NCBI GenBank assembly: GCA_036785705.1
Contig: JAWUZG010000032.1
Location: forward strand, 11,364,001-11,428,000
Direction: 5' to 3'
Length of the DNA stretch: 64,000 nucleotides
Origin: Acanthornis magna
Taxonomy: Eukaryota > Chordata > Aves > Passeriformes > Acanthizidae
Program-made: the position numbers and the translations under genes
In this document: one piece after another, positions 35,182-45,400 of the stretch
Position numbering within the stretch: position 1 is the first letter of the stretch
Layout of the letters: each line of letters starts with the position of its first letter
The notes under the pieces: generated by a model
Told to the model about the DNA's origin: nothing
Seen by the model: only the letters and a program-made list of their open reading frames with translations
Databases searched by the model: none

Positions 35182-35329
35182 ATGCAAAAATGTTTTACAG
35201 ACATTTGTAGGCTATATGTGGAAAGAAGCATGAGGCTGTATGTATCCCAGATGCTGCTGCTGCAACAACAAGTTTGCCATGTGTAGCAAGGAAAGATATA
35301 AAGGAACATCTGTTGAAATTTTACATTTT

Positions 35330-35835
35330 CAAATCAACAGGCCCAGATAACTGACACCCAAGAGCCCCAAGAAAAACAGCTGGGAGCTTTCAGAACCACG
35401 TATGGGAAACTGAAGGAATTCCAAGTGATTGGATAACTAGAGATGTAGTTCCAATATTTAAACAGGATAAAATGAATAATCCTGTGAATTGCAAATCAGT
35501 TAGCCTAACTTGTAGGAAGGCTAAAATAAAGAAATTTAAATAGATTCATGGATACATGCAAATAAAAATAAATCCTGGAATTTAAATAAGCCATCTTTGT
35601 CCAAAGACAAAGGCCTTGTCAGAAATAAGCTTGTGGTCTTTATGGACAGCAATACAAATCTGGTTTCCAAAAGAACTGACATAGTATATTTGGAAGGCAG
35701 TACATTCCAATCGTTTTCAGTCAGTCCTTGACTTATTACTTTATAACATTTTCAATATTGCATTATACACTAACAGCGGGATAAAAATTAAATTACTTGA
35801 AAACTGTCTTGTTGACAGAGCTCAACATACAATTT
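35330..35835 (+). mobile_element. Old CR1-type LINE ORF2 fragment
   Basis: A heavily decayed piece of CR1-clade reverse transcriptase. The DNA keeps the order of the conserved block: 'caggcccagataactgacac', 'agctgggagctttcagaacc', 'tgtagttccaatatttaaac', then 'tgaattgcaaatcagttagc', which corresponds to the region before and around the NYRPVSL motif of CR1 RT. Many stops and small indels indicate an old insertion. It resembles the amniote-wide CR1 group more than the young avian copies. Limits are approximate. Confidence 0.6.
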
Positions 35836-38800
35836 TAAAAGCTAATATGTAAAAGAGAAAAGATTAATAATAGGAAAAGTTCTTGGACCAGTGTTAGCAA
35901 GTATTTTTAGCTTTTAAAATCTTTCTGGTAAAAATAAAAATTTAGAAAAAACTTTGTGACAGTAAGTACTGAGGAAAAGTAACTGACATAAAGCATTCTA
36001 GATAATTTTCTGAAATTGTTAGAATGCAACCATATGTGTTCAAAAAAACTAAACAAAAAGTATTACTTCTGGGAACCTACCATGTGAGCTGTAGAGTGGG
36101 GTGCATTGATTTCAGAGTAGGAAACAATGATGTAAAGTCAGATGTCTGGGACTGCTGCGTGGGAAATGCTCAGCTCACCCCCTATTAAATAAATCAGGAT
36201 GGGAGCAGTTTGTTGATCTGCTAATCATCCATAAATAACCAGCCATCAGTGAATGATCGATCAGTGTCAGTTGTGCAGCACAAACTGCAGACCCTCCCGA
36301 GGAGATGTCCATGCTCCAGCTGTGCCGGAACCCTCGCTGCTGCCAGAGCCCACAGAGGCAGCACTGTGGGCAGGTGTCCTGCACACACCCCACGGAGGGA
36401 TTCCCCCACACCACCCCCATGTCACCACCCCTGTGCTGTGAGTCCTTGGCTGGCTGAAGGCTGTCTCTGCCCCGCAGGCAGATGGGGCAGATGCTATGGG
36501 ACAATGCTTGGCTATGTTAACCGTCACTGCTCTTCCAGCCACTCCAAAGCCTCTGCCAATACTCCCTTCCAAGCTTTAATGTTCCTGTGACATTCATTCA
36601 TGATGCCTTCAGCTCTTTACAAAGTCACCAGAATTCACTGAGTACTCTCTCACTGGCTTGTTTCCATCCCGCTCTTTAACATAATCATGTTAGTGCACAT
36701 TCCCTGTAAGTTTGGGTGTCCCATCATGGATACTGTAACACACGCCCCCCCCCCCCCCCCCCCCCATATTAGGCATTTTTATAAGGCCGTTTTGACAGAG
36801 ATTTTGTCAGAGATTTCAAAAGTAGCATAAAAATAGTCTAGAATTGTAAAAGACATGTTACCATTTGTGTTTAAGGCAGCCAGATGGCAGATGCAGGACT
36901 AAACATTGAAAGAGCTGTCCAAAGGTCTTAATCCTTGGTTGGAATTTTTGAGGAAAGTGTAATGTTTTAAAATACATAGTTTGTTTTCCGTCTGCATCAG
37001 GGAAGGCAGAGTTGGGATAGCTGACTAGGACAACTTAGCTCGCCCTACAATATAGCATTCATTACTTTAGAACCCAATAGTACTCATTAATAAATTAAGC
37101 TCAGAAAGCAAGTAGCAATTGCATAAGCTGACTTATAAATTAAGAGAATTTTGATTAAATTTTTTTATCTCACTTTACAGCATCAGACTTTGATCACAAG
37201 GTGCTAATCCTAAAATGAGGATTACAGAATCTTGAGAAAGTTGGATCAATGTTCAGCTGTGCCTACAGAAGACTCCCAGGTGCCTGACTGAAGTATGGTG
37301 CACAAAATTGATATTGATCACTGTTTCTCTTTTTTCTGGAGAGAACTTTTTTCCTTAGCAAAATTTCCTCTCCTTTTTTAGCCTGATTTACCATTCACTG
37401 ATCATCTGAAATCTCATATGTGACTCGTTGATATCATTTGTATTGGTCTCACCTTTCTGTCACTATTAATGAAATAGTGGTGTCTTCTAGTTTTTGTTCA
37501 TTTCTACCAAAGCTTTGCTGTGTTCGTGTCAAATTACCTGGTCTTTTATACAGTAATTAAATTTAAGAAGTTTTGGAATTTTTCTTGATATTAATTTTTG
37601 CAAAAAAATTAAATGAAAGCATTAAAAAGTCTTAAAATCAGAAAATAATTGAAAATCTTTATGAAAAAATAGGATCTATTTCTGATGTTACAAAATAAAA
37701 AAGAAATATTAGGAAGCCTGGAACCTAAATCAGAAGAAGACACTGCTTGGTTTCACTAAAATAAGCACAGATGGTCTGAGTGAGCACTATTTTGTAAGAA
37801 AATCTTTGCCAAAAAAAAAAGATAAAATACTGTTTACACTATGATAGTGGGTGGCTTTTTTATTAATTTTGTGAGAGCATATCCTCATTTGAAACATGAC
37901 CAATAGCCCATTAAAAATTAGAAGCCTTGCATCAGTCTCAAAATCATTTGACATAAATGGCAAATTCATTATTAACTCTGCAATATTATTTTGGTTTTGA
38001 GTAACAAGGCATGAATAGGGAAATGCCAAGAAGAAACCAGAGATCTCATGAGCTGTAAGATTATAGTGAATTGTGACAGGGAGGGGAATTGCAGTAGGTA
38101 CTAGACAACAAAGAACAGGACAGCTAAATAGCAGGCTGAACAAAATATTTGAGAGAAGAAAAAAATTAGTTTTTACAAGTCAATAAGCAATGCTGCAGTG
38201 AATTTGTATAGATTTCTGAATTTTAGTCTTACACTTTTAGCTGTGTTTAGATAGTTCACACCTTAAAATATCCCTTTTAAAATTTTCTCTAGCAAAAAAA
38301 AATTACATGAGTAACAATTCTGTATTAGTTAAAACTATCAGTGAGGTTATATGATTAGTCTACAAGAGCCTAGTGATTTGAGAATTTTTAATCTTAGCAA
38401 ATAGAGCTTCCAAGCCATCACTGAAATATTTCACATCAGAATTATCTATTGAATTCCTCCCAATAAATCCCAAAATCATGGATAAGCATAGATAAGCATA
38501 AGATGGTGCATTTCTTCCTATTCACTCCTATTTCACTGCAAATGATTGCGGTTTTCCTTTATTCTAAATTCATGTTTAAGATTCACTTCACTATCTTTCC
38601 ATCAATCAATCATCAGTATGCCATCATGTTCCTTACTAATTACCCTATAAATTCACCTTTAATCCAAATTCTTAGATATTTACATCTCTCTCATTCTTCA
38701 GATATTCATTCTTCATATTACCCTGTCTCTTTTTGGAAGGATGACTTCTCAGTCAAAGTAAATTTTTGCAGTTCTGGTTTTGTGGTATTTGGTAGGACAA

Positions 38801-39334
38801 AATGGAAAAGACTTCAGCTTTCAATGCTTTTCCCTATTCTAAGAACTCAGTTGTTTGTGATAGATGCTGTGCCATAATCTATAAGCAGCCCATACAGAGT
38901 TCCCTGAAAAATTTACTGTTCAGTGATGTTGACAGATTTTTAGGTCCTTTCTCTGCAATGCACATAAGAGGAAAACTAAGTCTGCTTCTGAGTCCCAGCA
39001 CTGGATCGTATTAGCTGACATTAACCAAGGGGAAGCTAAGGGATATTGGTGGTAGCATGCCTGCATCCATTCAATCTCCCTAGAAGATCTCAAAGCCACT
39101 TTATGACTATTCCAGATGGTTTTCCTCCTCTGCAATGCTCTGTTTCAATTCAGGTGACAGTGATGCCTTCAGGTATTTCTAGTTTTTACTCTTCATGTGT
39201 CTGTAACTTGCTGTAGTTCTGTGCTTCTTACCAAGTGCTAAAATCCTCTGTTCCCAGCACCTTTAGCCAAAACAAGGCTCTCTGAATACAGATTCAAGGA
39301 CATGTTCATTGCCTTAGGGCCTGAAAATATGTAA
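35836..39334. other. Gene-free stretch with one GC-rich block
   Basis: Mostly AT-rich. A GC-rich block at about 36285-36500 (several overlapping frames on both strands, none with a recognised domain) and a 21-base poly-C at 36745-36765 stand out. A 11-bp unit gataagcatag is repeated at about 38480-38501. The 124-codon frame at 38503-38877 looks like chance. Confidence 0.5.
36745..36765 (+). repeat. Poly-C homopolymer, 21 bases
   Basis: Twenty-one C in a row on the plus strand (poly-G on the minus), a strong candidate for G-quadruplex or i-motif structure. Its true length may be uncertain because homopolymers are error-prone in sequencing. Confidence 0.9.
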
Positions 39335-39339
39335 ACAAC
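39335..39339 (+). repeat. Target site duplication ACAAC (left)
   Basis: Five bases abutting the solo LTR, repeated at 39607-39611. Confidence 0.65.
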
Positions 39340-39606
39340 TGTGAGATGGGGGAAGCAGGCCTGGGGTGGTTAACATCATCACCTGAGGGTGCGATTGGAG
39401 AATTAAGGGACAATGTGCTAATGGGACAGAATTTATAAAAGGTGAAGAGCTCCTGACCCAGCGTCCATTTTGGGTGTCGTCCCCGACGGGGGGCTTTGCT
39501 TGCCCGAATGTACCTTCAAGGCCTTTGCAGGCCTTGAATAAATTGTCTGCTTTTTATACTCCTAATTTGTCTTGGCCTCTGTTTCAGGTAGCCTGTCTTT
39601 TAGGCA
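39340..39606 (+). mobile_element. Solo LTR, 267 bp
   Basis: A single LTR starting TGTGAGATGG and ending TTTTAGGCA, flanked on both sides by ACAAC. It has a TATA-like box (tttataaaag, about 39431-39440), a GC-rich initiation area near 39475-39500, and an AATAAA poly(A) signal at 39538-39543 followed by a T-rich U5. This order (TATA, then about 100 bp, then AATAAA) is what an LTR transcribed on the plus strand should show. The internal region was lost by LTR-LTR recombination. It is unrelated in sequence to the provirus at 12531-19893. Confidence 0.7.
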
Positions 39607-39611
39607 ACAAC
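39607..39611 (+). repeat. Target site duplication ACAAC (right)
   Basis: Right copy of the 5-bp duplication flanking the solo LTR. Confidence 0.65.
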
Positions 39612-40534
39612 AAAATAACTACAATTCAAATTCAGCCAAATTCAGCAGCAACCCTGGTCTCCCGTTCTATGTGATCTGAAGAGGTTTGCTGTGGGTGGCT
39701 CACGTGGACCACATGAGCAGGCTTGGGCCTTGTGTCATTGTGGTTGTTTAAAAAAATGGCTGAGAATTAAACTCCAAATAAGCTACTTCTCCTTCCCCCC
39801 ACCCCCCTTCACAGAGGCAGAGACTATGCATTGGGAAAAAATTTACTGAAAACAAACAGTGATGGAATGAGAAAAGGACAGTGACAGCAACAATATAAAT
39901 AACAAAAGTATACAAAATGGAAGGTGCTTTACACACAAATGGTGTCAACTCAACTCAGTCTGTGTGGCCACCAAGACAAAGACAAAATGGTGGATGCTCT
40001 CCCCAGCTTCCCTGCCCTGGAGCCCAAGGCAAAGAACTGTGATGGACAAACACACAAAAATCTGTAATCGTCTTAGTTGCATTGCCTGCTTTCCAGACCT
40101 CTGGGTTTGGCTGTGGTCGGCAGGATTCGGCCTGGCTCACCTCCACCATTCCATTCTCTGCAGTTTCTTTCTGCCCCATCACCGCAGCACACACACACAC
40201 ACACACACACCACTGGGCTCAGCTGTGTTTGCTACTGGATTTGTGTTTTCCTGAGGACAGCAAGGGATGGGCTGTGGTGGGAGAGGTCCACACTGTTGGT
40301 CCCAGCAACATTCCTGAAAGAGAAGCAGAACAAAATGGCACCTGTTCCAGGGTCATTCACCTTCTCTTCACCCTGAAGCCATGCCACCAGAGATGATTTT
40401 AGCACTATAGAGTAGCAACCTATATTCACTACCGCATGGATACAGGCTCTGACCTGTACTTGGCACTCACCAGCACAACTAGGACAGTCACCTCCCAGGA
40501 TACTTCTACCCAATGGAAGCACACAATCAAGCTG
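39612..40534. other. Gene-free stretch with an AC microsatellite
   Basis: No gene is supported. A dinucleotide (CA)n tract lies at about 40188-40210. Overlapping frames of about 100 codons on both strands at 39955-40660 come from the moderately GC-rich composition and show no domain. Confidence 0.55.
40188..40210 (+). repeat. (CA)n microsatellite
   Basis: About eleven to twelve CA units in a row; likely polymorphic. Confidence 0.9.
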
Positions 40535-40798
40535 TTTTTGAGGAAAGAGGCTCAAGTTGCACGAGGGGACATTTAGATTGGATGTCAGAAAAAAAAATCT
40601 CCCCTGAAAGATCTGCCAATCATTGGAACAGGCTGCCCAGAGAAGTGTCGGAATCACCATTGCAGGAAGTGTTAATGAAGTGTGTAGATGTGGTGCTTAG
40701 GGACATGGTTCAGTGATGGACCTGGCAGTGCTAAGTTAATTGCTGGACTCAATGATCTTAGAGGTCTTTTCCAACCTTAATGATTCCAAGATTCTATA
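40535..40798 (+). mobile_element. CR1 LINE 3' end
   Basis: CR1 C-terminal coding remains, including 'ggaacaggctgcccagagaa' (NRLPREVSESPLQEVLMKCV in one frame). These are followed by the 3' tail 'ttagggacatggttcagtg', 'ggactcaatgatcttagagg' and 'ccaaccttaatgattcc'. It is 5'-truncated and belongs to the same tail type as 3480-3580. Confidence 0.9.
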
Positions 40799-41329
40799 AA
40801 TATACTAAGAAAAGGCTAGGATATCTGAACAGCAACATTGCACCTTCCCACCCAGATAGTGGTTGCAATTTTGTGTCAGAGAGAGAGAAGTATTCCAGGC
40901 AGAATTACGTCATCCTGTGGAAATGAGATGACCAGGAATGGGTCCAAAACATCTGTCTATCCTCAACAGTATCCCCAAGGTCATAAAAGAGTTCACTAAC
41001 TGTAGCAGTGCAATAGGCAGGATATGCGTTGTCTGGCACACAGCACATATTGCTGCCTGAATCGCAAGGATACTCAGTCATACTCCAAGTCTCTGTTAAA
41101 CATCAAAAGAGTTTCTTACACCACAGTAGACTGGACTGGCTGAGTAACTGATACCAGTTTCTGGAACCAATGTGGCTTGAGTACCACCAATGCAACTTTA
41201 TTTAATTGTGAACAGCTCTATATATATGTACACTTCATTTCTAAGTGCTTAGTTAAAATATTCCTGGCAGATACCTGCCTAACCAATGTTTAAAAGCCTG
41301 TAACAATGTAGACATGTATTACACAACCT
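40799..41329. other. Unassigned interval
   Basis: No gene and no repeat that I recognise. It lies between a young CR1 tail and an old CR1 fossil. Confidence 0.5.
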
Positions 41330-42180
41330 TTTTAGGCAATCTGTCTTGGTATTTCACTATTCTTAGAAAGTTTTTCCAAATGTCTAGCCTAAGTCTCTTT
41401 TGTTGTATTGGAAGGCAATTATTTTTTACACAATAATGTTGTTCCACTGCTAATATATTCTCTTTTCTTTTCATTGTGCAATAGCTTTTTTTAGTATTTG
41501 AACTCTGTTATCATATCTCAGATCAACCTTCCCTTCTCTAGACCAATCAACCATGATATTCACATCTTTCCTCATCCATTTTTTAGCCTCCACCTATTCT
41601 CACTGATCTTCTCTTTAAGACCAATGTACACTTGTCTTAAACTGTAGCCCCCAAGACCAATACACACTTGTAAAATATAGTGCCCTAACTGGAGAGAGTG
41701 CTCCAGCTGAAGTGGTGCTAATGAGCAAATGAGCAGAATTTCTTCAGATGTCTTACCAAAGACATTATTATAGAGTCTGGTGGGATTCAGTTTGTCTTTC
41801 TTACTACATGCAGTGATGTTTCTGTTTCATGTCCAGCTATGATCCATTACAACCTTGGGATCCATCTCTGCAGAACCACAAGGCAACCAGTTGTTTCATA
41901 TCTTGCATTTACGTAGCAGACATTCCTGGCTAAATATAGAGCTCTTTGCTTATTCTTACTGAATCACATCCTATTTTTCTCATATCTCCTCTCCAATTTG
42001 TTAGGGTACTGGCTAAATACTTATCTTGTCCTCTATTGCGTTGCTCCAGCTTAGTATTGCCTGCAAATGTAATAAGAATATTCTTTCTTCCATCATTCAT
42101 GTAATCAATGAAAATGTTAACTAATGCCAGAAATATTGCATAGTCCTAGACACAGAGCAAAAATTCCTTCTTTATTCGAG
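41330..42180 (-). mobile_element. Old CR1-clade LINE, 3' half of ORF2
   Basis: A long, much-mutated minus-strand CR1 copy. Read on the plus strand, the order of landmarks matches the reverse complement of amniote-wide CR1: 'gtatttcactattcttagaa', 'agtttttccaaatgtctagc', 'ctgttatcatatctcagatc', 'gtgccctaactggagagagt', 'tcctatttttctcatatctc', 'cctgcaaatgtaataagaat' and 'tgtaatcaatgaaaatgtta'. No open frame survives. The limits are approximate, and the length makes it one of the larger fossils in the window. Confidence 0.65.
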
Positions 42181-43424
42181 TGGATTGACAATCAGCTTCT
42201 TCTGCCTTCTGTCTAGGATAAATCACTGGGATAAAATAAGCTAAATATCACCTGTATTGACTATGCTATTAGCAGCAAACCATACAATATCTCCTAGGCA
42301 GAATTTTTGTTTTGCACTTGCCTAGCACTGGCACTAGATCTCAGCACTGAGGGTCCTGAATTAAATTTTTTACCTTTCTTAAACCAATTATCAATATTTG
42401 CATGCCACACCAGCTGGATGTCTTTTCCATTCCTGAGATCTGAATGCCTGTGTGGCTGGTTTGGATACCTAGACTAGACACTGAGATTTGTCAGCCTGTG
42501 TTCCAATGAAATATTTTCATGGCTTCCTTTTCTACGGAAGCATACATCAAGATGTCTAAACCTGCAGGTAAATAATTGTGGATTTTTATATACTAGCTTT
42601 TCTACAGCTATGTTAATTTTGCTCTACAGGTTTCTTCAAATTGTGGCTTAACAGATGTAACTACCTTTCCACACTAATCAAAACAGACAAAGCTGCTTTG
42701 CATTTGGTCTGCTTTTCTTCTCTAGAACAAAATACCATCTATTCAGACATTACAACACATTATGTAATTACAAAAGTATTTTGTATTTTCTATTTAAAGA
42801 ATACAGGGCCAAAGGAATTCCAGAAGGATTTTCGGGAAAGAGTGAATCCCAGTTTTCTAAGAATAAATCTCAGAAAATTCAGGTAAAAATATTTTACTTA
42901 AACCATCTCACACGATCTATATTCTGCTTTCTCTACTGCATAGATTTCCGTTCTTTATATTTTTTCTAGTATTTTGAAGTGAATATACCTGTATATACAA
43001 ATATATAACCAAAGGCTTCTGCCTTTTGTTTAAATAATGCCCAGAAAGTTTATTGACACTGTGGGTCTTGTGTGTGCTTCTCTCTGGCATCTAGATCAAT
43101 ATACGCTTTCCAAATTGAATTAGTTGAAATTTCATAACATTATTTTTCACTTATGTATTTCATAACTTCCTCAAACTTTCCTACTCATCCTAGTCCTTCC
43201 TCACTACTCCTTCTCCTATTGTCAATGAGTCATGATTTGACCTAAACAGTAAATACCTTTTCTCTTGATACCACAATAAATTTGTTATTTCTCATTTGCT
43301 ATTCCCAGCCTGTTTAGCTGATAGTAGCAGAGACAGTTCCAGTGTTGTGAAATGCTGGCATTCATGTGAGGATTTATGCAACTCTGAAAAACACATGCAG
43401 ATGCAAAAAAGTACATATAGGGAA
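42181..43424. other. Unassigned AT-rich interval
   Basis: No gene is supported. The first part (to about 42480) may be further decayed CR1 that can no longer be aligned by eye. Confidence 0.5.
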
Positions 43425-44040
43425 CGATGGCTGGTGAAAAACTCAAAATGAGCCAGCAGTGTTCCCTCACACCCCAGAAAGTCAACCAAATCCTGGGCTG
43501 TACCAAAAGGAATGTTGCCAGCATGTTGGAGGAGGTGATGCTGCTCCTTTACTCTGCTCTGGTGAGACCCCACCGGGAGTGCTGAGCCCAGTTCTGGTAC
43601 CCCAACATAAGGACATGGAACTGTCCAGAGGAGAGTTGAAAGTAAAATTGATGAAAGGACTGGAACACTTCCCCTACAAAGACAGGCTGGGAAAGTCGGG
43701 GCTGTATCTGAACAGGACTATCAGGAAGCCCGAGTGGGACTCTTTGTCAAGAATTGAAATGATAGGACAAGGAGTAATATGTACACGTTGAAAGAGGGGA
43801 AATTTAGGTTAGATATTAAGCATAAATTCTTTACTGTGAGGGTGGTGAACAGGAACTGGAACAGGTTGTCCAGGGAGTTTCTGGGTGCCTCGACCCTGAA
43901 AGTGTTCAAGATCAGTGGACAAGGCCTTGAGCGACCTGGTCTAGGGGGAGGTGTCCCTGCCCATGGAAGGGGAGGCTGGGACTAGATGATTTTTTAGGTC
44001 CCTTCCAATCCCTAACATTTTATGATTCTATGATTCTCTA
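43425..44040 (+). mobile_element. CR1 LINE, ORF2 C-terminus and complete 3' tail
   Basis: Clear CR1 text from 'aaaatgagccagcagtgttc' through 'tgctctggtgagaccccacc' and 'gaggagagttgaaag', then 'gaactggaacaggttgtcca' and the tail 'gtgtccctgcccatgg', 'actagatgattttttaggtc', ending in tatgattctatgattctcta. One frame reads LLYSALVRPH-like residues, but shifts break it. This is one of the better-preserved young avian copies here. Confidence 0.92.
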
Positions 44041-45056
44041 TCAAACTACCAGAGGATAATCCTAAACTGTAATCAGCAGCTCAGACTACAGCAAGAGCCT
44101 GCTTCATGATGAAACAGGATATTAAAATTTTCATCTGAAAGTTTATGGCCCAGAAGACCAAATGTCCAAGATGCTCATCCTATTGAAAGAAGGGCTTTAC
44201 CAGCATCTGATAAGCAAATAGTATAAATGACTTGCTATTCAGAACCTGGCTGTGGACCAAATAATGATAAGAATATTGAAGAGACATATGATATTCAGCA
44301 GAGCATAAAAGTGTAACCAGTTTTTCACATCAGATGGGTTTGATGCTGAAAGATGCAGAAAAGAAAGAAAATTTTAAAACGACTAATGACTCCTTCCACT
44401 GCTCACAGCTTAACATGACAAGGGATTCATAATGAGATGAGTCACAGGAGTGCAAAGAAACCTGGAGCTGGCTGCAGATTCATTTTACTGGCCTCAAGCA
44501 GCATGAGCAAAAGAGAGGAAATGTCAGACAAGTGAGAATTGTTTCAGAAGAAAGTCTAAAATTGAGACAGCTGCCAAGCAATTTTCACAAGAGAGAGCAA
44601 AAGTGGAATTACTGGAGGGGGTTCATACAAGTGGGATAATCCCACAGGTGATAGCTAGCACACAAAAAGGAAAATTCTTTTCTTGATTCTGCTTTTCAGA
44701 CTTAGATGGAGAATTCTGAAACTCAAACAGCGTGCTTTACATTTATAGAAAAAAAAAAAAAAAAGCGTAGCATGTTCTGAAATGAAACCTCTGTGACTTT
44801 TCATGAAAATTCACTGGTTCCTATCACAAGGTCTAAGACAGCCATGACAGACACACATGCTGGATACCAGAAGAGAGGGACTGATTCATACAAAGCACTT
44901 GGGGAACTCTGCACCTAAAATGGAGTACACAGTTTGAATTTAAATTCAAGTGAGTATTAACTGCCAGCCAGGTCTGCCAGACCCTACATTTCAGACTGAG
45001 AAATTCTCCAGTGGCAGAAACACAAGAACCAGGAGTTGCCAGTCTTAAGTCCTTCT
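44041..45056. other. Gene-free AT-rich interval
   Basis: No gene is supported. A poly-A run lies at about 44748-44764. Confidence 0.6.
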
Positions 45057-45400
45057 CATAGAATCAGAGAATCGTTAAGGCTGGAAAAGACCTCCAAGAT
45101 CATTGAGCCCAGCCTTTGACCGAACATCATCATGCCTAATAAAACATAGCCCTAAGTGCCACATCCAGTTGTTTCTTGAGCACCTCCAGGGATGGTAATT
45201 CCAAAACTTCCTTGGGCAGCCCATTCCAATGCTTAACCACACTTTCTGTGAAGAGATTCTTCCTTGTGTCAAATCTGAACCTCCCCTATTGCAGCTCAAA
45301 GCCATGCCCTCTTAGCCTGACACTACTTTCCTGGGAGAAGAGACTAACTTGCTACTCCCTGCAGGAAAAGATATTTAAAAGCCTTATATTGCATTCATTT
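45057..45400 (-). mobile_element. CR1 LINE 3' end, minus strand
   Basis: The reverse complement of a CR1 3' end: 'catagaatcagagaatcgtt' at the tail, 'aaggctggaaaagacctcca', 'cctccagggatggtaattcc', 'cttgggcagcccattccaat' and 'gaagagattcttccttgtgt'. It is opposite in orientation to the copy ending at 44040. Confidence 0.9.

Larger units (their letters stand above)
27080..35329. other. Gene-free stretch with small inverted repeats
   Basis: No gene is supported. Notable items are a short GGCAA-rich tract at about 30164-30190, a near-perfect hairpin at 32946-32974 and A-rich low-complexity DNA at 34906-34920 and 35105-35181. A weak CR1-like signal on the minus strand around 32100-32320 (reading SMGPGG) was not strong enough to annotate. 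Confidence 0.55.

Noticed and set aside
35045..35309. Lys-rich and Phe/Val-rich frames
   Set aside because: They are translations of an A-rich simple repeat.
36744..36766. CRISPR or bacterial-type feature search
   Set aside because: No spaced direct repeats occur; the only array-like tracts are simple repeats and the gag 21-bp units, which are head to tail without spacers.
38503..38877. 124-codon plus-strand frame
   Set aside because: It is AT-rich and hydrophobic by composition, with no domain, splice or promoter evidence.
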